64,000 bases of DNA from contig NZ_JACSKC010000003.1 in the NCBI RefSeq assembly GCF_018617395.1, positions 62,001 through 126,000 of the forward strand. The letters are read 5' to 3'. The position numbers were made by a program, and so were the translations under genes. This DNA is from Exiguobacterium sp. s48. Lineage in GTDB: Bacteria; Bacillota; Bacilli; Exiguobacteriales; Exiguobacteriaceae. Each line of letters starts with the position of its first letter. The stretch's first letter is position 1. Positions 7,279 to 16,651 of the stretch are shown here, in pieces. The notes under the pieces were generated by a model that was given only the letters and a program-made list of their open reading frames with translations, ran no database searches and was not told the DNA's origin.

Positions 7279-9348
7279 ATGTCAGAGAACTCATCGTTAC
7301 ACAAGCTGTATCAGGTGTTAGAAGACAAGCGTACAGATCTTACTTATGAGATTCCAAGCCTTTGGAATCGCATGCGTTTCACTTCCGAACCGGTCCGTAA
7401 CGGGGTCGAACGAGTCAATCCGTATGACTTTTTAAAAGAAACGATTGAAAAAACGATTTTCCCGTATGCGACAGAGAATCGGGATTATCGTACGTCCATC
7501 GCGCTTGCGGATAGGCATTTACAAACTGGTGGCGATTGGATTAAACGAGCTTCAGTCTATTCCATGCAAGTACGGACCTCGACTTCTTGGGATCATGACG
7601 GATCGGGTTACGTGGAGATGGAGAACACGTTTGGAATGAAAGACACAGGTACTTTTGTGAAAACGCTTGCGCTCATTCCGCATCTTCTCTACATGGGAAT
7701 CGACACCTTATTCCTTTTACCCATTTCGCAACATAGTCATAAAAATAAGAAAGGAGAATTTGGCTCTCCTTATGCCGTTCAAGATTTCTTTGCCATCGAT
7801 GAAGAGTTGAAAGAGACGTTGACGGGTGACGCGATGACTGTCGAAGAAGAGTTTGCCGCCTTCGTGGAAGCTTGCCATATGGTAGGGATTCGTGTCGTCA
7901 TCGATGTCATTCCTCGAACATGTGCCCGTGATAACCGATTGATCCTTGAAAATCCAGAATGGTTTTATTGGATTCCATTGACGGAGGTCGATTATTATCA
8001 TCCGCCATACGTGCCTGGTATCGGAGAAAATGTAAAGCCGGAATTTGCTTTCTTGCCGATGGTGTATAACTCGGAGGACGTTTGGCAGCATTTACGTCGA
8101 TTCTCCATGGCGCCGAACTTGGTTGACGGTGAAAAGTGGAATCGGGTCCGGGAGTTTTTACTTGAACATCCAGAAGAGAACGTATTGGCGATGATTGAGC
8201 AGGAGTTCGGGCTGACGACAGCGCCGGCTTTCTCAGATTGTATCAACGACCCACAACCCCCGTGGTCAGACGTGACGTATTTCCGTCTCTTCCTTGACCA
8301 TCCACTTGCATCAGCACCATATGTCAATGATGCAGGAGTGGCGCCGTATATTCTATTTGATTCAATCAAGTCCAATCAATTCCGGGGAAATGAAGTGAAC
8401 GAGCCGCTCTGGGAGATGCTTGCTGACATCATCCCACACTACCAGCGGGAATATGGGATCGACGGAGCTCGAATCGATATGGGACATGCCCTTCCAGTCG
8501 ATTTAGCGCAACGGATTTTAGAACAACCTCGTGCCATTGATTCCAATTTCAGCTTTATTGCGGAAGAGTTGATTGAGTCTGGGGCTTGGGCGGCTAAGGA
8601 CGCAGGCTATAATATGATCATCGGATATGGATTCTATAAAGAACCACGATTCCAAACGCATGAAACCCATCAATTTTTATATGATTCACGTTTTTTGCCT
8701 CTTCCAGTGTTCGCCTCAGGTGAAACAGCTGATACAAGGCGTCTTGCTACACGCGATGGAGGTCGACAGGCGAGCCGATTGTTGACGGTATTGAACGGAT
8801 TTATGCCAAACGGGGTTCCGATGACGAACTCTGGGCTAGAGTTATATGAGACGCAACCGATGAACACCGGGCTAGACTGTCGTCCTGAAGAAGCCTATCA
8901 GCTCTTCCCGACGGACCCTTATTTCGGCAAACTTGCATTTTTTGATGCGTATCAATTCCATTGGGATCATCCGGAACGGGATGAGATGATTGAAGTGATG
9001 CATCAAGTGGCTGAAATTCGTCGTCGATGGTTAGACGTACTCGTTGACCCGAATCACTTTGAGCCGCTGATCTTAAACGAGCCGTTCGCACCGTTCATTG
9101 GATTCGCTTGGTTACGTCCAGAGACGAATGATACGCTACTTGTCGTGGCGAATACGAACATGGTTGACTCGTTGCGAGGAGTCGTCGCGCTTGATGGGGT
9201 ACGACGTCGAAATTGGAATGCGAGTCGTTTTGCGGAAATGATTTATTCACCATATACATGGCCATATGCCGAGCATTCGTTTGATGAAAATTGGAATCTC
9301 CTCGTCGATTTGAAGCCGGGAGAAGTGAAAGTGTATGAGATGAGATGA
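7279..9348 (+). CDS. GH13-family glycoside hydrolase or transferase, specificity unknown
   Basis: Intracellular protein of 689 residues without signal peptide; ATG at 7279 after AAGGAGAG. A (beta/alpha)8 GH13 barrel is recognisable: GSPYAVQDF (162-170), VVIDVIPRTCARDN (206-219, replacing the usual DVVxNH), GIDGARIDMGHALP with the predicted nucleophile Asp400, IAEE with the acid/base at 429 or 430, and ETADTRR with the third carboxylate at Asp485. The histidine normally before that Asp is Ala here. GELE-type motif SGLELYETQPMNTG and a C-terminal beta domain follow. The layout recalls GlgE-type maltosyltransferases and trehalose or maltodextrin enzymes, but I cannot assign a substrate. No other glycogen or trehalose gene is nearby. 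Confidence 0.75.
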   Translation: MSENSSLHKLYQVLEDKRTDLTYEIPSLWNRMRFTSEPVRNGVERVNPYDFLKETIEKTIFPYATENRDYRTSIALADRHLQTGGDWIKRASVYSMQVRTSTSWDHDGSGYVEMENTFGMKDTGTFVKTLALIPHLLYMGIDTLFLLPISQHSHKNKKGEFGSPYAVQDFFAIDEELKETLTGDAMTVEEEFAAFVEACHMVGIRVVIDVIPRTCARDNRLILENPEWFYWIPLTEVDYYHPPYVPGIGENVKPEFAFLPMVYNSEDVWQHLRRFSMAPNLVDGEKWNRVREFLLEHPEENVLAMIEQEFGLTTAPAFSDCINDPQPPWSDVTYFRLFLDHPLASAPYVNDAGVAPYILFDSIKSNQFRGNEVNEPLWEMLADIIPHYQREYGIDGARIDMGHALPVDLAQRILEQPRAIDSNFSFIAEELIESGAWAAKDAGYNMIIGYGFYKEPRFQTHETHQFLYDSRFLPLPVFASGETADTRRLATRDGGRQASRLLTVLNGFMPNGVPMTNSGLELYETQPMNTGLDCRPEEAYQLFPTDPYFGKLAFFDAYQFHWDHPERDEMIEVMHQVAEIRRRWLDVLVDPNHFEPLILNEPFAPFIGFAWLRPETNDTLLVVANTNMVDSLRGVVALDGVRRRNWNASRFAEMIYSPYTWPYAEHSFDENWNLLVDLKPGEVKVYEMR

Positions 9349-9351
9349 AAA

Positions 9352-9390
9352 AACGCCTTGGACCGAAATGCGGTTCAAGGCGTTGTATTT
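9352..9390. terminator. bidirectional terminator, GH13 gene and GGDEF-EAL gene
   Basis: Stem AACGCCTTGGA/TTCAAGGCGTT with A and T runs; it overlaps the last codons of the minus-strand gene. Confidence 0.75.
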
Positions 9391-11981
9391 TTCATGTAGT
9401 AAATAATAAACTCGTCAAGCGGCATCGGTTTCGCATAACGATAACCTTGCATCGAATCGCATCCGATTTTACGGAGGAAGTTTTCCTGATATTCGGTTTC
9501 GACACCTTCGGCAACGAGCGCCATTCCGAGTTGTCGTGCCATGGCGACGATGGTCGTCGTGACCATTTGATATTCACGGTTCTCTTCGAGTTGCATCGTG
9601 AACTCTCGAGGAATTTTCAATTCATCGATCGGATATCGTACGAGATAAGCGAGCGAACTGTAACCTGTCCCGAAATCATCAATGGAAAGCTTAATACCGA
9701 GTGCTTTTAACTCTAAGATGCGATTTAATACGCGATCCGAGTGATGTGCGGCAACAGTTTCCGTCAATTCAAAATTGAGTCGTGACGGCTCAATCGGGAA
9801 CCTTTCGAATAGCGTTTTTAGATAGTCAATCAAGTGTTCGTCAAACAGCTGTCGGACGGATAAATTGACCGAAAGTTTCGGTAAGTGAATGTCCCCTTGT
9901 TCAAATATGTGGATTAACTGGAATGTCTCATGAATCATCCAGCGGCCTAAATCCTGAATGTGACCCGTTTCTTCGGCAATCGGGATAAATTGGCTAGGTG
10001 GTATGAACGTTCCGTTATGTTGCCAACGCATCAATGCTTCCGCACCGATGACGGCTTTCGTCGAGGCGTCGACTTGAGGTTGAAGAAAAAGGGAGATCTC
10101 TCCTTTTTCAAGAGCGGTTTCAAGACCTTCCATCAATACTTTCCGTTCCTCTTTGTCCTCGCGTAACTCCGGTTCAAACATGACCGTTTCGTCACGTCCT
10201 TTATCCTTCGCACGGTACATGGCCAAGTCGGCATTGGATAGTAAATGTTTTAATTTCTTCCCGTGCTCCGGAAAACGTACGATTCCGATCGAAGCGTGCA
10301 CTTCGACGAGCGTCCCCGCCATGTAGTATGGTGGGCGATAGACGAGCCGTCGCAATCGTTCCGTCAACATTTCGTCGTCTCCATGTTCCGCGACGACGAT
10401 AAATTCATCACCACCGAGTCGTCCTGCATATTCGTTCGGTAAGAGTGCGGTACGGAGTCGTTTTCCGATGTGTTGAAGAAGTTCGTCTCCCATATGATGT
10501 CCGAATTGGTCGTTAATCTCTTTGAATCCGTCCAAATCGGAGAACATGAGCGTGAACGTACGACCTTCTTCCATTAATCGCTCGATCTGTTCTTGAAGTG
10601 CATAGCGATTATGAAGACCGGTCAGACTGTCGAATTTTGCTTGATACAGGATTTGCTCTTGTTGCTCAATCATCTGAGTGATGTCTTTCGCAATCGCATA
10701 AATACCCTCAACTTCTCCATCGATAATCATTGGTACGTTGACGAGTTGCCAGACACGTGTCTCGCCTTCGTCCGTCATCACGCGTACGTCGATCGTTCGC
10801 GGTCGACCGTTCGTCAATTCTTGAAGAATGATGGTGTAAGGAGCACGGTCTTTCGTTTCGATGATATCGAGAATGTTTGAGCCGAGTAATGTCTCTGTCG
10901 TCAGTCCTAGAATCGAACTGCCAGCCTCATTGACCGATAATACTTCACCGTGTAAATCGAATAAGAAAATCGGCTCTGAGTGGTAGGCGAACAGCGAGCG
11001 ATACTGTTGCTCACGAATCTCCAGTTCATGAGCTTTCGTTGACACGGCAACCTCTAAATCTGTATTCACCGTATGAAGACGATGGCTGATGAGTGCATTC
11101 TGCTTCGACACGACAAACTGACGAATGAGTAACAACAGTACGGCATTCGCAATCATCGAGTCGAGCACGGATGAACCGAGCAAGCGATCAGAGGCCAGAA
11201 TGAACATCATCACGACCACGCTATACAAGACATAATCCATGATCGAATCGTAGGCGAGTGCGTCTTCTGACAAATCATCGACCCAGTAGCTGATGGAGAT
11301 CGTTAAAATACTACTGATTTGGACGATGTGTATCAAGTCGTGGGTAATGCCCGAAAATACAAATAATGTGTTGGTAATCGAAGCGACTGTGAAACCGAGT
11401 ATACCGACGAGTAACAAAATCCGGAATTGTTGACCGGTCGAGACGACCCGATTTAAATAAAGGAATCCAAGCATCATGTACAGACTGATGAGTAGCATTT
11501 GTTCTTCAAACCCACTCAAATGGGAAACAAGGGTAACGTCTTGCGTGGTATAAAACCAAATATGTAGACCACCAATCACAATAAAACTAAACAAGGCGAA
11601 CAAATCAAACGTGCGTAGTTTTAATGTACGAATCTCAATCGATTGCGTGATCACAATAAGAGCCATGATTAAATAAAAGAAATTTTGTAGGAAAAGTAAC
11701 GATTGCGTATAATCATCATTCGTATGATAATGCATCAGCAAATAGAGCGTGAAACATACGTTTCCTAAACTGATCAACGTGTGGATGAAACGCCGCATTC
11801 CTTTATATTTAAAGATTGCTGATCCACTAAACAAAATTGCCGTACTTGAGATGACGAGGTAATAAATAAGTAACGTCATATTTCGTAAATCATGTGGAGT
11901 TAAAAATAAAAATAAAAGTCCGGTAGAAAAAGTTCCGATCAAAATTGCCGGAACGTATTGGCGCAACGAGTAAACAGACAA
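9375..11981 (-). CDS. membrane PAS-GGDEF-EAL c-di-GMP cyclase/phosphodiesterase
   Basis: About 868 residues. The best start is a TTG at 11981, eight bases after AAGGAGG; a longer version from an ATG at 12053 lacks a ribosome site. The first 290 residues hold about eight hydrophobic helices, an integral-membrane sensor. A short coiled linker leads to a PAS domain, then GGDEF with an intact RLGGDEF motif, then an EAL domain with EALMRW, NFELTE, the DDFGTGYSSL loop and a final EGVE. Both catalytic halves keep their key residues, so it could make and degrade c-di-GMP, with the direction set by the sensor input. It stands alone. It complements the PAS/EAL protein at the left edge, which has a dead cyclase motif. 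Confidence 0.9.
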   Translation of the reverse strand: MSVYSLRQYVPAILIGTFSTGLLFLFLTPHDLRNMTLLIYYLVISSTAILFSGSAIFKYKGMRRFIHTLISLGNVCFTLYLLMHYHTNDDYTQSLLFLQNFFYLIMALIVITQSIEIRTLKLRTFDLFALFSFIVIGGLHIWFYTTQDVTLVSHLSGFEEQMLLISLYMMLGFLYLNRVVSTGQQFRILLLVGILGFTVASITNTLFVFSGITHDLIHIVQISSILTISISYWVDDLSEDALAYDSIMDYVLYSVVVMMFILASDRLLGSSVLDSMIANAVLLLLIRQFVVSKQNALISHRLHTVNTDLEVAVSTKAHELEIREQQYRSLFAYHSEPIFLFDLHGEVLSVNEAGSSILGLTTETLLGSNILDIIETKDRAPYTIILQELTNGRPRTIDVRVMTDEGETRVWQLVNVPMIIDGEVEGIYAIAKDITQMIEQQEQILYQAKFDSLTGLHNRYALQEQIERLMEEGRTFTLMFSDLDGFKEINDQFGHHMGDELLQHIGKRLRTALLPNEYAGRLGGDEFIVVAEHGDDEMLTERLRRLVYRPPYYMAGTLVEVHASIGIVRFPEHGKKLKHLLSNADLAMYRAKDKGRDETVMFEPELREDKEERKVLMEGLETALEKGEISLFLQPQVDASTKAVIGAEALMRWQHNGTFIPPSQFIPIAEETGHIQDLGRWMIHETFQLIHIFEQGDIHLPKLSVNLSVRQLFDEHLIDYLKTLFERFPIEPSRLNFELTETVAAHHSDRVLNRILELKALGIKLSIDDFGTGYSSLAYLVRYPIDELKIPREFTMQLEENREYQMVTTTIVAMARQLGMALVAEGVETEYQENFLRKIGCDSMQGYRYAKPMPLDEFIIYYMKNTTP

Positions 11982-12051
11982 CTCATGCACCTCCTTCTGT
12001 ATATGTATGGGGCTCTTATTTATTATCGGAACAGGTGAGCGAAGATTACAC

Positions 12052-12082
12052 AAAAAATCGACAACAATCTATATTGTTGTCG
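12052..12082 (-). terminator. terminator after the YitT-family gene
   Basis: Ten-pair stem CGACAACAAT/ATTGTTGTCG with a four-base loop; reading the minus strand it ends in a run of T. Confidence 0.75.
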
Positions 12083-12094
12083 AAAATTTTAGAT

Positions 12095-12961
12095 TTACAG
12101 TGTATACGAGTGTTCTTTAAAGTTCCCGACGACCGAATCGATTTCAGATACAGTGACAAATGCCTCAGAATCAATGTCAGATACGATTTGTCGAAGTTTA
12201 GGAATTTCATTGTTTTGAACAACAACGTACAGCATTTTTTTCGAGTCGTTCGAATATCCGCCTGTCGCATCCATGATGGTGACACCACGTTTTAAGTTCT
12301 GCTTGATGACCAAATTGATTTCATCTGCTTTTTTGCAAATGATGAAACATTGCTTTTGAGCGGAGAAGAACTTATGAATTGTGAGCAACGTGCGTGACCG
12401 GACAAAACTTAACACAAGAGCATACATAACGGCTTTAATATCAAAGACGATGAACACCAACACATAGACAATGATGTCCTGTGTCAAAAATATTTTTGGT
12501 AACGATAAGTTTCGATTATTCATATAGATCACTTTTCCTAAAATATCGAGTCCGCCAGTAGAGGCTCCTGCGAATAGGAGAAGGGCGAGTCCAAGTCCTG
12601 AAACAATCCCGCTAAATACCGAAGCGACAAGCGGATCGTCGAGTGGGGTCGGTGGAATCAGGATGGGCAAGCTATCAATGAGAATCGAGGACAGCACGAC
12701 GACAATCCCCGTCATCATAATGAAGCGGCGCCCTAAATATTTTAACCCTAAGATGAAAAGCGGGATGTTGAGGACGAGTTGGGTCATCCCGATCGGTGTA
12801 CCGAAGAGTTCATTCGAAATCAAGGTGATCCCGACAATTCCACCTGAGCCGATTTCATTAGGTTTTAGCAGTAAGCTGACAAAGACAGACTGAAGGATTG
12901 TCCCGGCAATGATGAATAGTACCGTTTCGAGGGCAACCCGTTTTCGAGTTTTTGCATACAT
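12095..12961 (-). CDS. YitT family membrane protein (DUF161 + DUF2179)
   Basis: 288 residues with five or six membrane helices in the first 200, including the conserved LKPNEIGSGGIVGI and GASTGGLDILGK segments of the YitT family. A C-terminal cytoplasmic DUF2179 domain follows (about 200-285; GVTIMDATGGYS, ending in SVVGNFKEHS). Family function is unknown; transport has been suggested. The start is unusual: the only good AAAGGAGG lies about 20 bases upstream of the ATG, separated by GGCGTAAGGCCTAGCC, which can fold, and no in-frame start is nearer because a TAG intervenes. Confidence 0.88.
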   Translation of the reverse strand: MYAKTRKRVALETVLFIIAGTILQSVFVSLLLKPNEIGSGGIVGITLISNELFGTPIGMTQLVLNIPLFILGLKYLGRRFIMMTGIVVVLSSILIDSLPILIPPTPLDDPLVASVFSGIVSGLGLALLLFAGASTGGLDILGKVIYMNNRNLSLPKIFLTQDIIVYVLVFIVFDIKAVMYALVLSFVRSRTLLTIHKFFSAQKQCFIICKKADEINLVIKQNLKRGVTIMDATGGYSNDSKKMLYVVVQNNEIPKLRQIVSDIDSEAFVTVSEIDSVVGNFKEHSYTL

Positions 12962-13036
12962 AGGTAATGGCTAGGCCTTACGCCTCCTTTAAGAAAGTCT
13001 TCTGCTAGCGTACTGCTACTCGTGAATCATTTCAAG

Positions 13037-13444
13037 TCATAATTCGTTATGAAAGCGGTCGATGTCACTTGCTAATTGCTCATGTACATAATCGATGACT
13101 TGGGCATCGTCAAATAGACCAAGTGGGACATCGTCAGGAATCGCATCGAACGGTGAAACAAAATACAAAATCGCTGCCACAAGTTCTTCTTGCTTGTCGG
13201 GTTGCATGTCGAATTGGTTGTTATATAATGCGCGCAACATGTTCAACATTTGTTTCATCTGAAAGTAGAGAGTAAGTTCTTCCTCACGTTCGATATTGCT
13301 GATTTCGTTGGACGCCACATCCACCGTGACTTTTGCGAGCGCACGCTCACCTTGAACGAGCAAGTCACCGAGTTGTTCACGGTCGTGGACGTCTTCTTTC
13401 GCCTGTTTTAAAAAATGTGTGTATGTTGTTTTCCAATCTGCCAT
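13037..13444 (-). CDS. DUF1232 (YkvA-like) protein
   Basis: 135 residues starting at the ATG at 13444, after AAGGAGGA. The C-terminal half contains the DUF1232 signature AAILYFVSPFDAIPDD followed by GLFDDA, a short hydrophobic helical hairpin that may touch the membrane. The N-terminal half is charged and helical. The YkvA family has no settled role. It is divergent from the aminopeptidase gene and about 75 bases upstream of the YitT gene on the same strand, with no terminator seen between, so the two may be co-transcribed. Confidence 0.85.
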   Translation of the reverse strand: MADWKTTYTHFLKQAKEDVHDREQLGDLLVQGERALAKVTVDVASNEISNIEREEELTLYFQMKQMLNMLRALYNNQFDMQPDKQEELVAAILYFVSPFDAIPDDVPLGLFDDAQVIDYVHEQLASDIDRFHNEL

Positions 13445-13556
13445 GTGTATTCCTCCTTCATTCTTCAATTACTAATATGCCCGTTTTTGCGCATTGGTTG
13501 CAACTTTTCCTGAAATTTAAGAAAATAAAGATAACTGAAAAGGAGGAACGATACAT

Positions 13557-14795
13557 ATGTCTATGATTTCTATGCCGACAGAGGCAGATTTTGCACGCTA
13601 TGCAGAACTAGCGGTGAAAAAAGGGGTAAACATTCAACCGGGTCAACAGTTAGAAGTACGTGCTGATATCAGTCAGGCGCCACTTGTCCGTCACGTGGTG
13701 AAAGCTGCGTATGCGGCAGGAGCGAAACAAGTATTCGTCAACTGGAGTGATGAAGAAACGTCAAAAATTCGCTTTTTCGATGCGCCGGCAGATTCGTTTA
13801 AAGAGTTCCCGGATTGGCTCAAGGCACGCTTTGAGCAATTGGCTGAAGAAAAAACAGCATTTTTGTCTATCGTGAGTGATGACCCGGATGCCTTGAATGG
13901 TGTCGAGTCGTCACGAATCTCAGATGCGAACCGTTCTGCAGGACAAGCGCTTGCGAAATGGCGTCAATACGTGATGAGTGACAATGTCAGTTGGTCAATC
14001 GTTGCAGGCGCTTCAGATGCATGGGCACAAAAAGTATTTCCAGATCGGGAAGATGCGGTTGCAGCGCTTTGGCAGGCCATCTTTGCGGCAACGCGTATGG
14101 ATCAAGAAGATGTCGTCGCGGCATGGGACGAACACGATCATTCACTCCGTAGTCGCGCGAAACTGTTAACAGAGAAAAAGTATGCGAAATTACATTACAG
14201 CGCGCCAGGAACAGAGCTCACAATCGGCCTTCCGAAAAAGCATGTATTCCTCGGTGGTGGCGGTCCGAACGCGGACGGAATCGACTTCATTGCAAACATG
14301 CCGACTGAAGAAGTGTTCACACTTGCAGATAAAGATTCTGTCGAGGGGCACGTGTCGAGCACAAAACCACTCAGCTATAGCGGAAACTTGATTGATGAGT
14401 TTACCCTTTGGTTTGAGGGCGGCAAAGTCGTCAAAGCAGAAGCGAAAAAAGGGCAAGCGGCTCTTGATGAATTGTTGAACATGGATGAAGGGGCACGCCG
14501 CATCGGTGAAGTGGCACTCGTTCCAGATGATTCTCCAATCTCGAATTCAGGTCTTCTCTTCTACAACACATTGTTTGACGAAAATGCATCATGCCATTTG
14601 GCATTAGGTCGTGCTTACTCGACATGTCTTGAAGGTGGCCCTTCGATGTCACAAGAGGAACTTGCGGCAAATGGGGCGAACGACTCAATGACGCACGTTG
14701 ACTTTATGATCGGGTCAGCCGAAATGAATATCGATGGGGAACGGGAAGACGGCACGCGCGAAGCGATCATGCGTGACGGAAACTGGGTTATCTAA
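13557..14795 (+). CDS. M29 family aminopeptidase (AmpS/PepS type)
   Basis: 412 residues, the usual length for M29 thermophilic-type aminopeptidases. The N-terminal alpha/beta domain (about 1-190) is followed by the metal-binding half with LGGGGPNADGIDFIANMPTEEVF, GALVPD-like EVALVPDDSPIS, NASCHLALGRAYS and HVDFMIGSAEM, where the conserved Glu, His and Asp ligands of the dinuclear metal site lie. These enzymes remove N-terminal residues from peptides in the cytoplasm. The start follows AAAGGAGG with ten bases spacing. Own promoter region and terminator; a single-gene unit. Confidence 0.93.
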   Translation: MSMISMPTEADFARYAELAVKKGVNIQPGQQLEVRADISQAPLVRHVVKAAYAAGAKQVFVNWSDEETSKIRFFDAPADSFKEFPDWLKARFEQLAEEKTAFLSIVSDDPDALNGVESSRISDANRSAGQALAKWRQYVMSDNVSWSIVAGASDAWAQKVFPDREDAVAALWQAIFAATRMDQEDVVAAWDEHDHSLRSRAKLLTEKKYAKLHYSAPGTELTIGLPKKHVFLGGGGPNADGIDFIANMPTEEVFTLADKDSVEGHVSSTKPLSYSGNLIDEFTLWFEGGKVVKAEAKKGQAALDELLNMDEGARRIGEVALVPDDSPISNSGLLFYNTLFDENASCHLALGRAYSTCLEGGPSMSQEELAANGANDSMTHVDFMIGSAEMNIDGEREDGTREAIMRDGNWVI

Positions 14796-14798
14796 ACG

Positions 14799-14836
14799 AA
14801 AGAGCGAATTCCGATTTCTTCGGAATTCGCTCTTTT
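14799..14836. terminator. bidirectional terminator between aminopeptidase and esterase genes
   Basis: Fifteen-pair stem AAAGAGCGAATTCCG/CGGAATTCGCTCTTT with a short loop. Confidence 0.85.
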
Positions 14837-15618
14837 CATGTGATGTCGTATAAATAGCGAAGAGCGTGAGGCAAGCGGCGACGCCATGCTGATTCGTGAT
14901 GAATCGCATCCGGTTCCACTTCATATCGGAAGGCGACGCCTTTTTTTGCGATTGCTTCAATCAGTTTTGCATTCGTGAACAAGTAATCGCTCGCTGTGAT
15001 TGGTCCGCTCTCTTCGTTTGTGCCGATATCCATATACAGTTTTCCTCTAAGTTCCCCTTGTTGCAACGCTTGGATTAACGGCTCAAGGTTCGCCCAAGCT
15101 GCGGTGGAAAGAGCACCAATCTTTTTGACGGAAGGATAAGTCGCCATCATATATAAAGCGATGACGCCACCCATCGAACTCCCCATGACACCGACATCCT
15201 CTGGGTATGTCGCATACTCTTTGTCGATTCGTGGTTTCAACTCTTGCATGATCCAGTCCGTGTATATGCGTCCTCGACCACCCAGTGTCGGACGTGTTTT
15301 CGCAAGATCGGGTCCGATACGACGATATAACATCTCATCTTCTTCATATGAATATTCGTCATATCGGTCGAGCCAGTTCGATGCGCTCGCGATGGCGACG
15401 ACCATGAGGGGGAGTCGGAGTGTATCGATGCAACGGTCGATTTCCCATCCTTCTCCATATGTAGCCGTGCTTCCTGAGAATACATTTTGCCCATCATGCA
15501 TATAAAGGACGGGTAAACGGGTGTCGACATCGACCCAGTCGGGCCGAAACACGCGGACAATCCGTTTTTGACCACGCACCTTCTCCGTCGGAATCGTCAC
15601 GTTCAATTGTTCAATCAT
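14836..15618 (-). CDS. putative esterase, Fes/esterase D-like alpha/beta hydrolase
   Basis: 260 residues. Features are YMHDGQNVF near residue 40 (oxyanion region typical of the putative-esterase family), the nucleophile Ser148 in GSSMGG, and a late DAIHHESAW giving the catalytic His at about 242. This family includes enterochelin esterase and carbohydrate esterases; the substrate cannot be read from sequence. There is no signal peptide, so it is probably cytoplasmic. It is divergent from the TetR regulator with about 100 bases between, and that gap contains the TetR operator, so co-regulation is possible. Confidence 0.85.
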   Translation of the reverse strand: MIEQLNVTIPTEKVRGQKRIVRVFRPDWVDVDTRLPVLYMHDGQNVFSGSTATYGEGWEIDRCIDTLRLPLMVVAIASASNWLDRYDEYSYEEDEMLYRRIGPDLAKTRPTLGGRGRIYTDWIMQELKPRIDKEYATYPEDVGVMGSSMGGVIALYMMATYPSVKKIGALSTAAWANLEPLIQALQQGELRGKLYMDIGTNEESGPITASDYLFTNAKLIEAIAKKGVAFRYEVEPDAIHHESAWRRRLPHALRYLYDIT

Positions 15619-15680
15619 CTTTTTTCACCTCTTTCACCTTGTATTGTGGAGAATCATCATTCAAAATACAACTAGATTCC

Positions 15681-15709
15681 TTGACTACCTACCGTTCGTT
15701 AGGTAAAGT
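15681..15709 (+). promoter_or_regulatory. promoter with embedded TetR-type operator
   Basis: TTGACT at 15681-15686 and TAAAGT at 15704-15709 are 17 bases apart. The spacer is filled by the near-palindrome ACCTACCGTTCGTTAGGT (15687-15704, 14 of 18 positions symmetric). A TetR-family dimer bound there would occlude both promoter hexamers, implying autorepression of the regulator-exporter operon. Confidence 0.7.
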
Positions 15710-15732
15710 GTGAGGCAAGGAGAGTGAATGAC

Positions 15733-16314
15733 GTGAATACAAAAGAAAAAATCATGCAATCTGCACGCACTCGATTCGCACGTGAAGGATATGAAGGAGT
15801 ATCACTCGCAGCCGTTGCGGAGGATGTCGGAATCCGTAAGGCCTCTTTATATGCCCATATCGATGGGAAAGAGCAATTGTTTAAGCAAGTTGTGACGGAT
15901 ATGGCGAATCGTTACGAAGAAGCATGGCGGGAAACATGTGAGGGTACCGAAGACCGACCACCTTTAGAACGGATCGAGTCGATCGTTCGTACACTCACGT
16001 CATTTTTTAGTGATCATGAGACGTGGATGTTGACGAAGCGAATGCTACTCGTGCCACCACCGGAATTTCGAGAGTATATTGAGGAAGTGATTGGAGAAGT
16101 AGAGGCGGAATTAAAACAGTTTGAACAAGAACAGTTTCGTCTCGCGATGGAGCGTGGAGATTTGCCATTGCAACCACTCGACGAACTCTATGCGGCGTAC
16201 TATTGCTTTTTAGATGGGGCTCTTTTGTCTCTATTCACATTTGAAGATGATCGGGAGATGCGACAACTCGCAGCGTTCCGCGTTTTTAAGAAAGGGGTGG
16301 GCTGGCGTGAGTAA
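15733..16314 (+). CDS. TetR-family transcriptional regulator of the SMR pair
   Basis: 193 residues. The N-terminal helix-turn-helix is clear: ARTRFAREGYEGVSLAAVAEDVGIRKASLYAHIDGKEQLF spans roughly residues 11-50. The rest is an all-helical ligand/dimerisation domain. I favour the GTG at 15733, about ten bases after AAGGAG; the GTG at 15724 would overlap that site. The stop overlaps the first SMR gene by eight bases, so all three genes form one operon, and an operator lies in its own promoter. By family logic it represses until a toxic cation or related compound binds. Confidence 0.88.
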   Translation: MNTKEKIMQSARTRFAREGYEGVSLAAVAEDVGIRKASLYAHIDGKEQLFKQVVTDMANRYEEAWRETCEGTEDRPPLERIESIVRTLTSFFSDHETWMLTKRMLLVPPPEFREYIEEVIGEVEAELKQFEQEQFRLAMERGDLPLQPLDELYAAYYCFLDGALLSLFTFEDDREMRQLAAFRVFKKGVGWRE

Positions 16315-16651
16315 AGAAAAAGGTGCATGGGTCTCCCTCCTGTTTGCAGGACTACTCGAAATCGTGTGGGCGACGACGATGAAGTTGTCAGAAGGATTCA
16401 CGGTTCTCGGTCCGACATTGTGGACGATTGGCCTCTTAATCATTAGTTTTGGATTATTGGCGAAGGCATTTCGCGTTTTACCGGCAGGGACGGGGTATGC
16501 CGTGTTCACGGGAATTGGAGCAGTCGGGACGGTGATTGTCGGAGCCTTCTTATTTGATGAAGGGATCAGCGGTTGGAAATTTTTACTTGTGACGACGTTG
16601 ATCATCGGAATCATCGGATTGAAACAAGTGACAGGAGGCGAAGAAGCATGA
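16307..16651 (+). CDS. SMR-family efflux subunit, SugE/Gdx-like
   Basis: 114 residues with four membrane helices. The essential membrane Glu sits in LFAGLLEIVWATTMK, a form close to SugE/Gdx (guanidinium exporter) and YkkC proteins, and the family motif TGYAVFTGIGAVGTVIVG follows. GTG at 16307 overlaps the end of the TetR gene. The next gene encodes a second SMR subunit overlapping by four bases, so a heterodimer in opposite orientations is expected, as in YkkCD or EbrAB. Substrate is uncertain: guanidinium-like or quaternary ammonium cations. No guanidine riboswitch is visible; control appears to be by TetR. Confidence 0.87.
   Translation: MSKEKGAWVSLLFAGLLEIVWATTMKLSEGFTVLGPTLWTIGLLIISFGLLAKAFRVLPAGTGYAVFTGIGAVGTVIVGAFLFDEGISGWKFLLVTTLIIGIIGLKQVTGGEEA

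Noticed and set aside
15619-15732. Guanidine riboswitch ahead of the SMR pair
   Set aside because: The space is short and filled by a promoter and a TetR-type palindrome; no ykkC/guanidine motif is seen.
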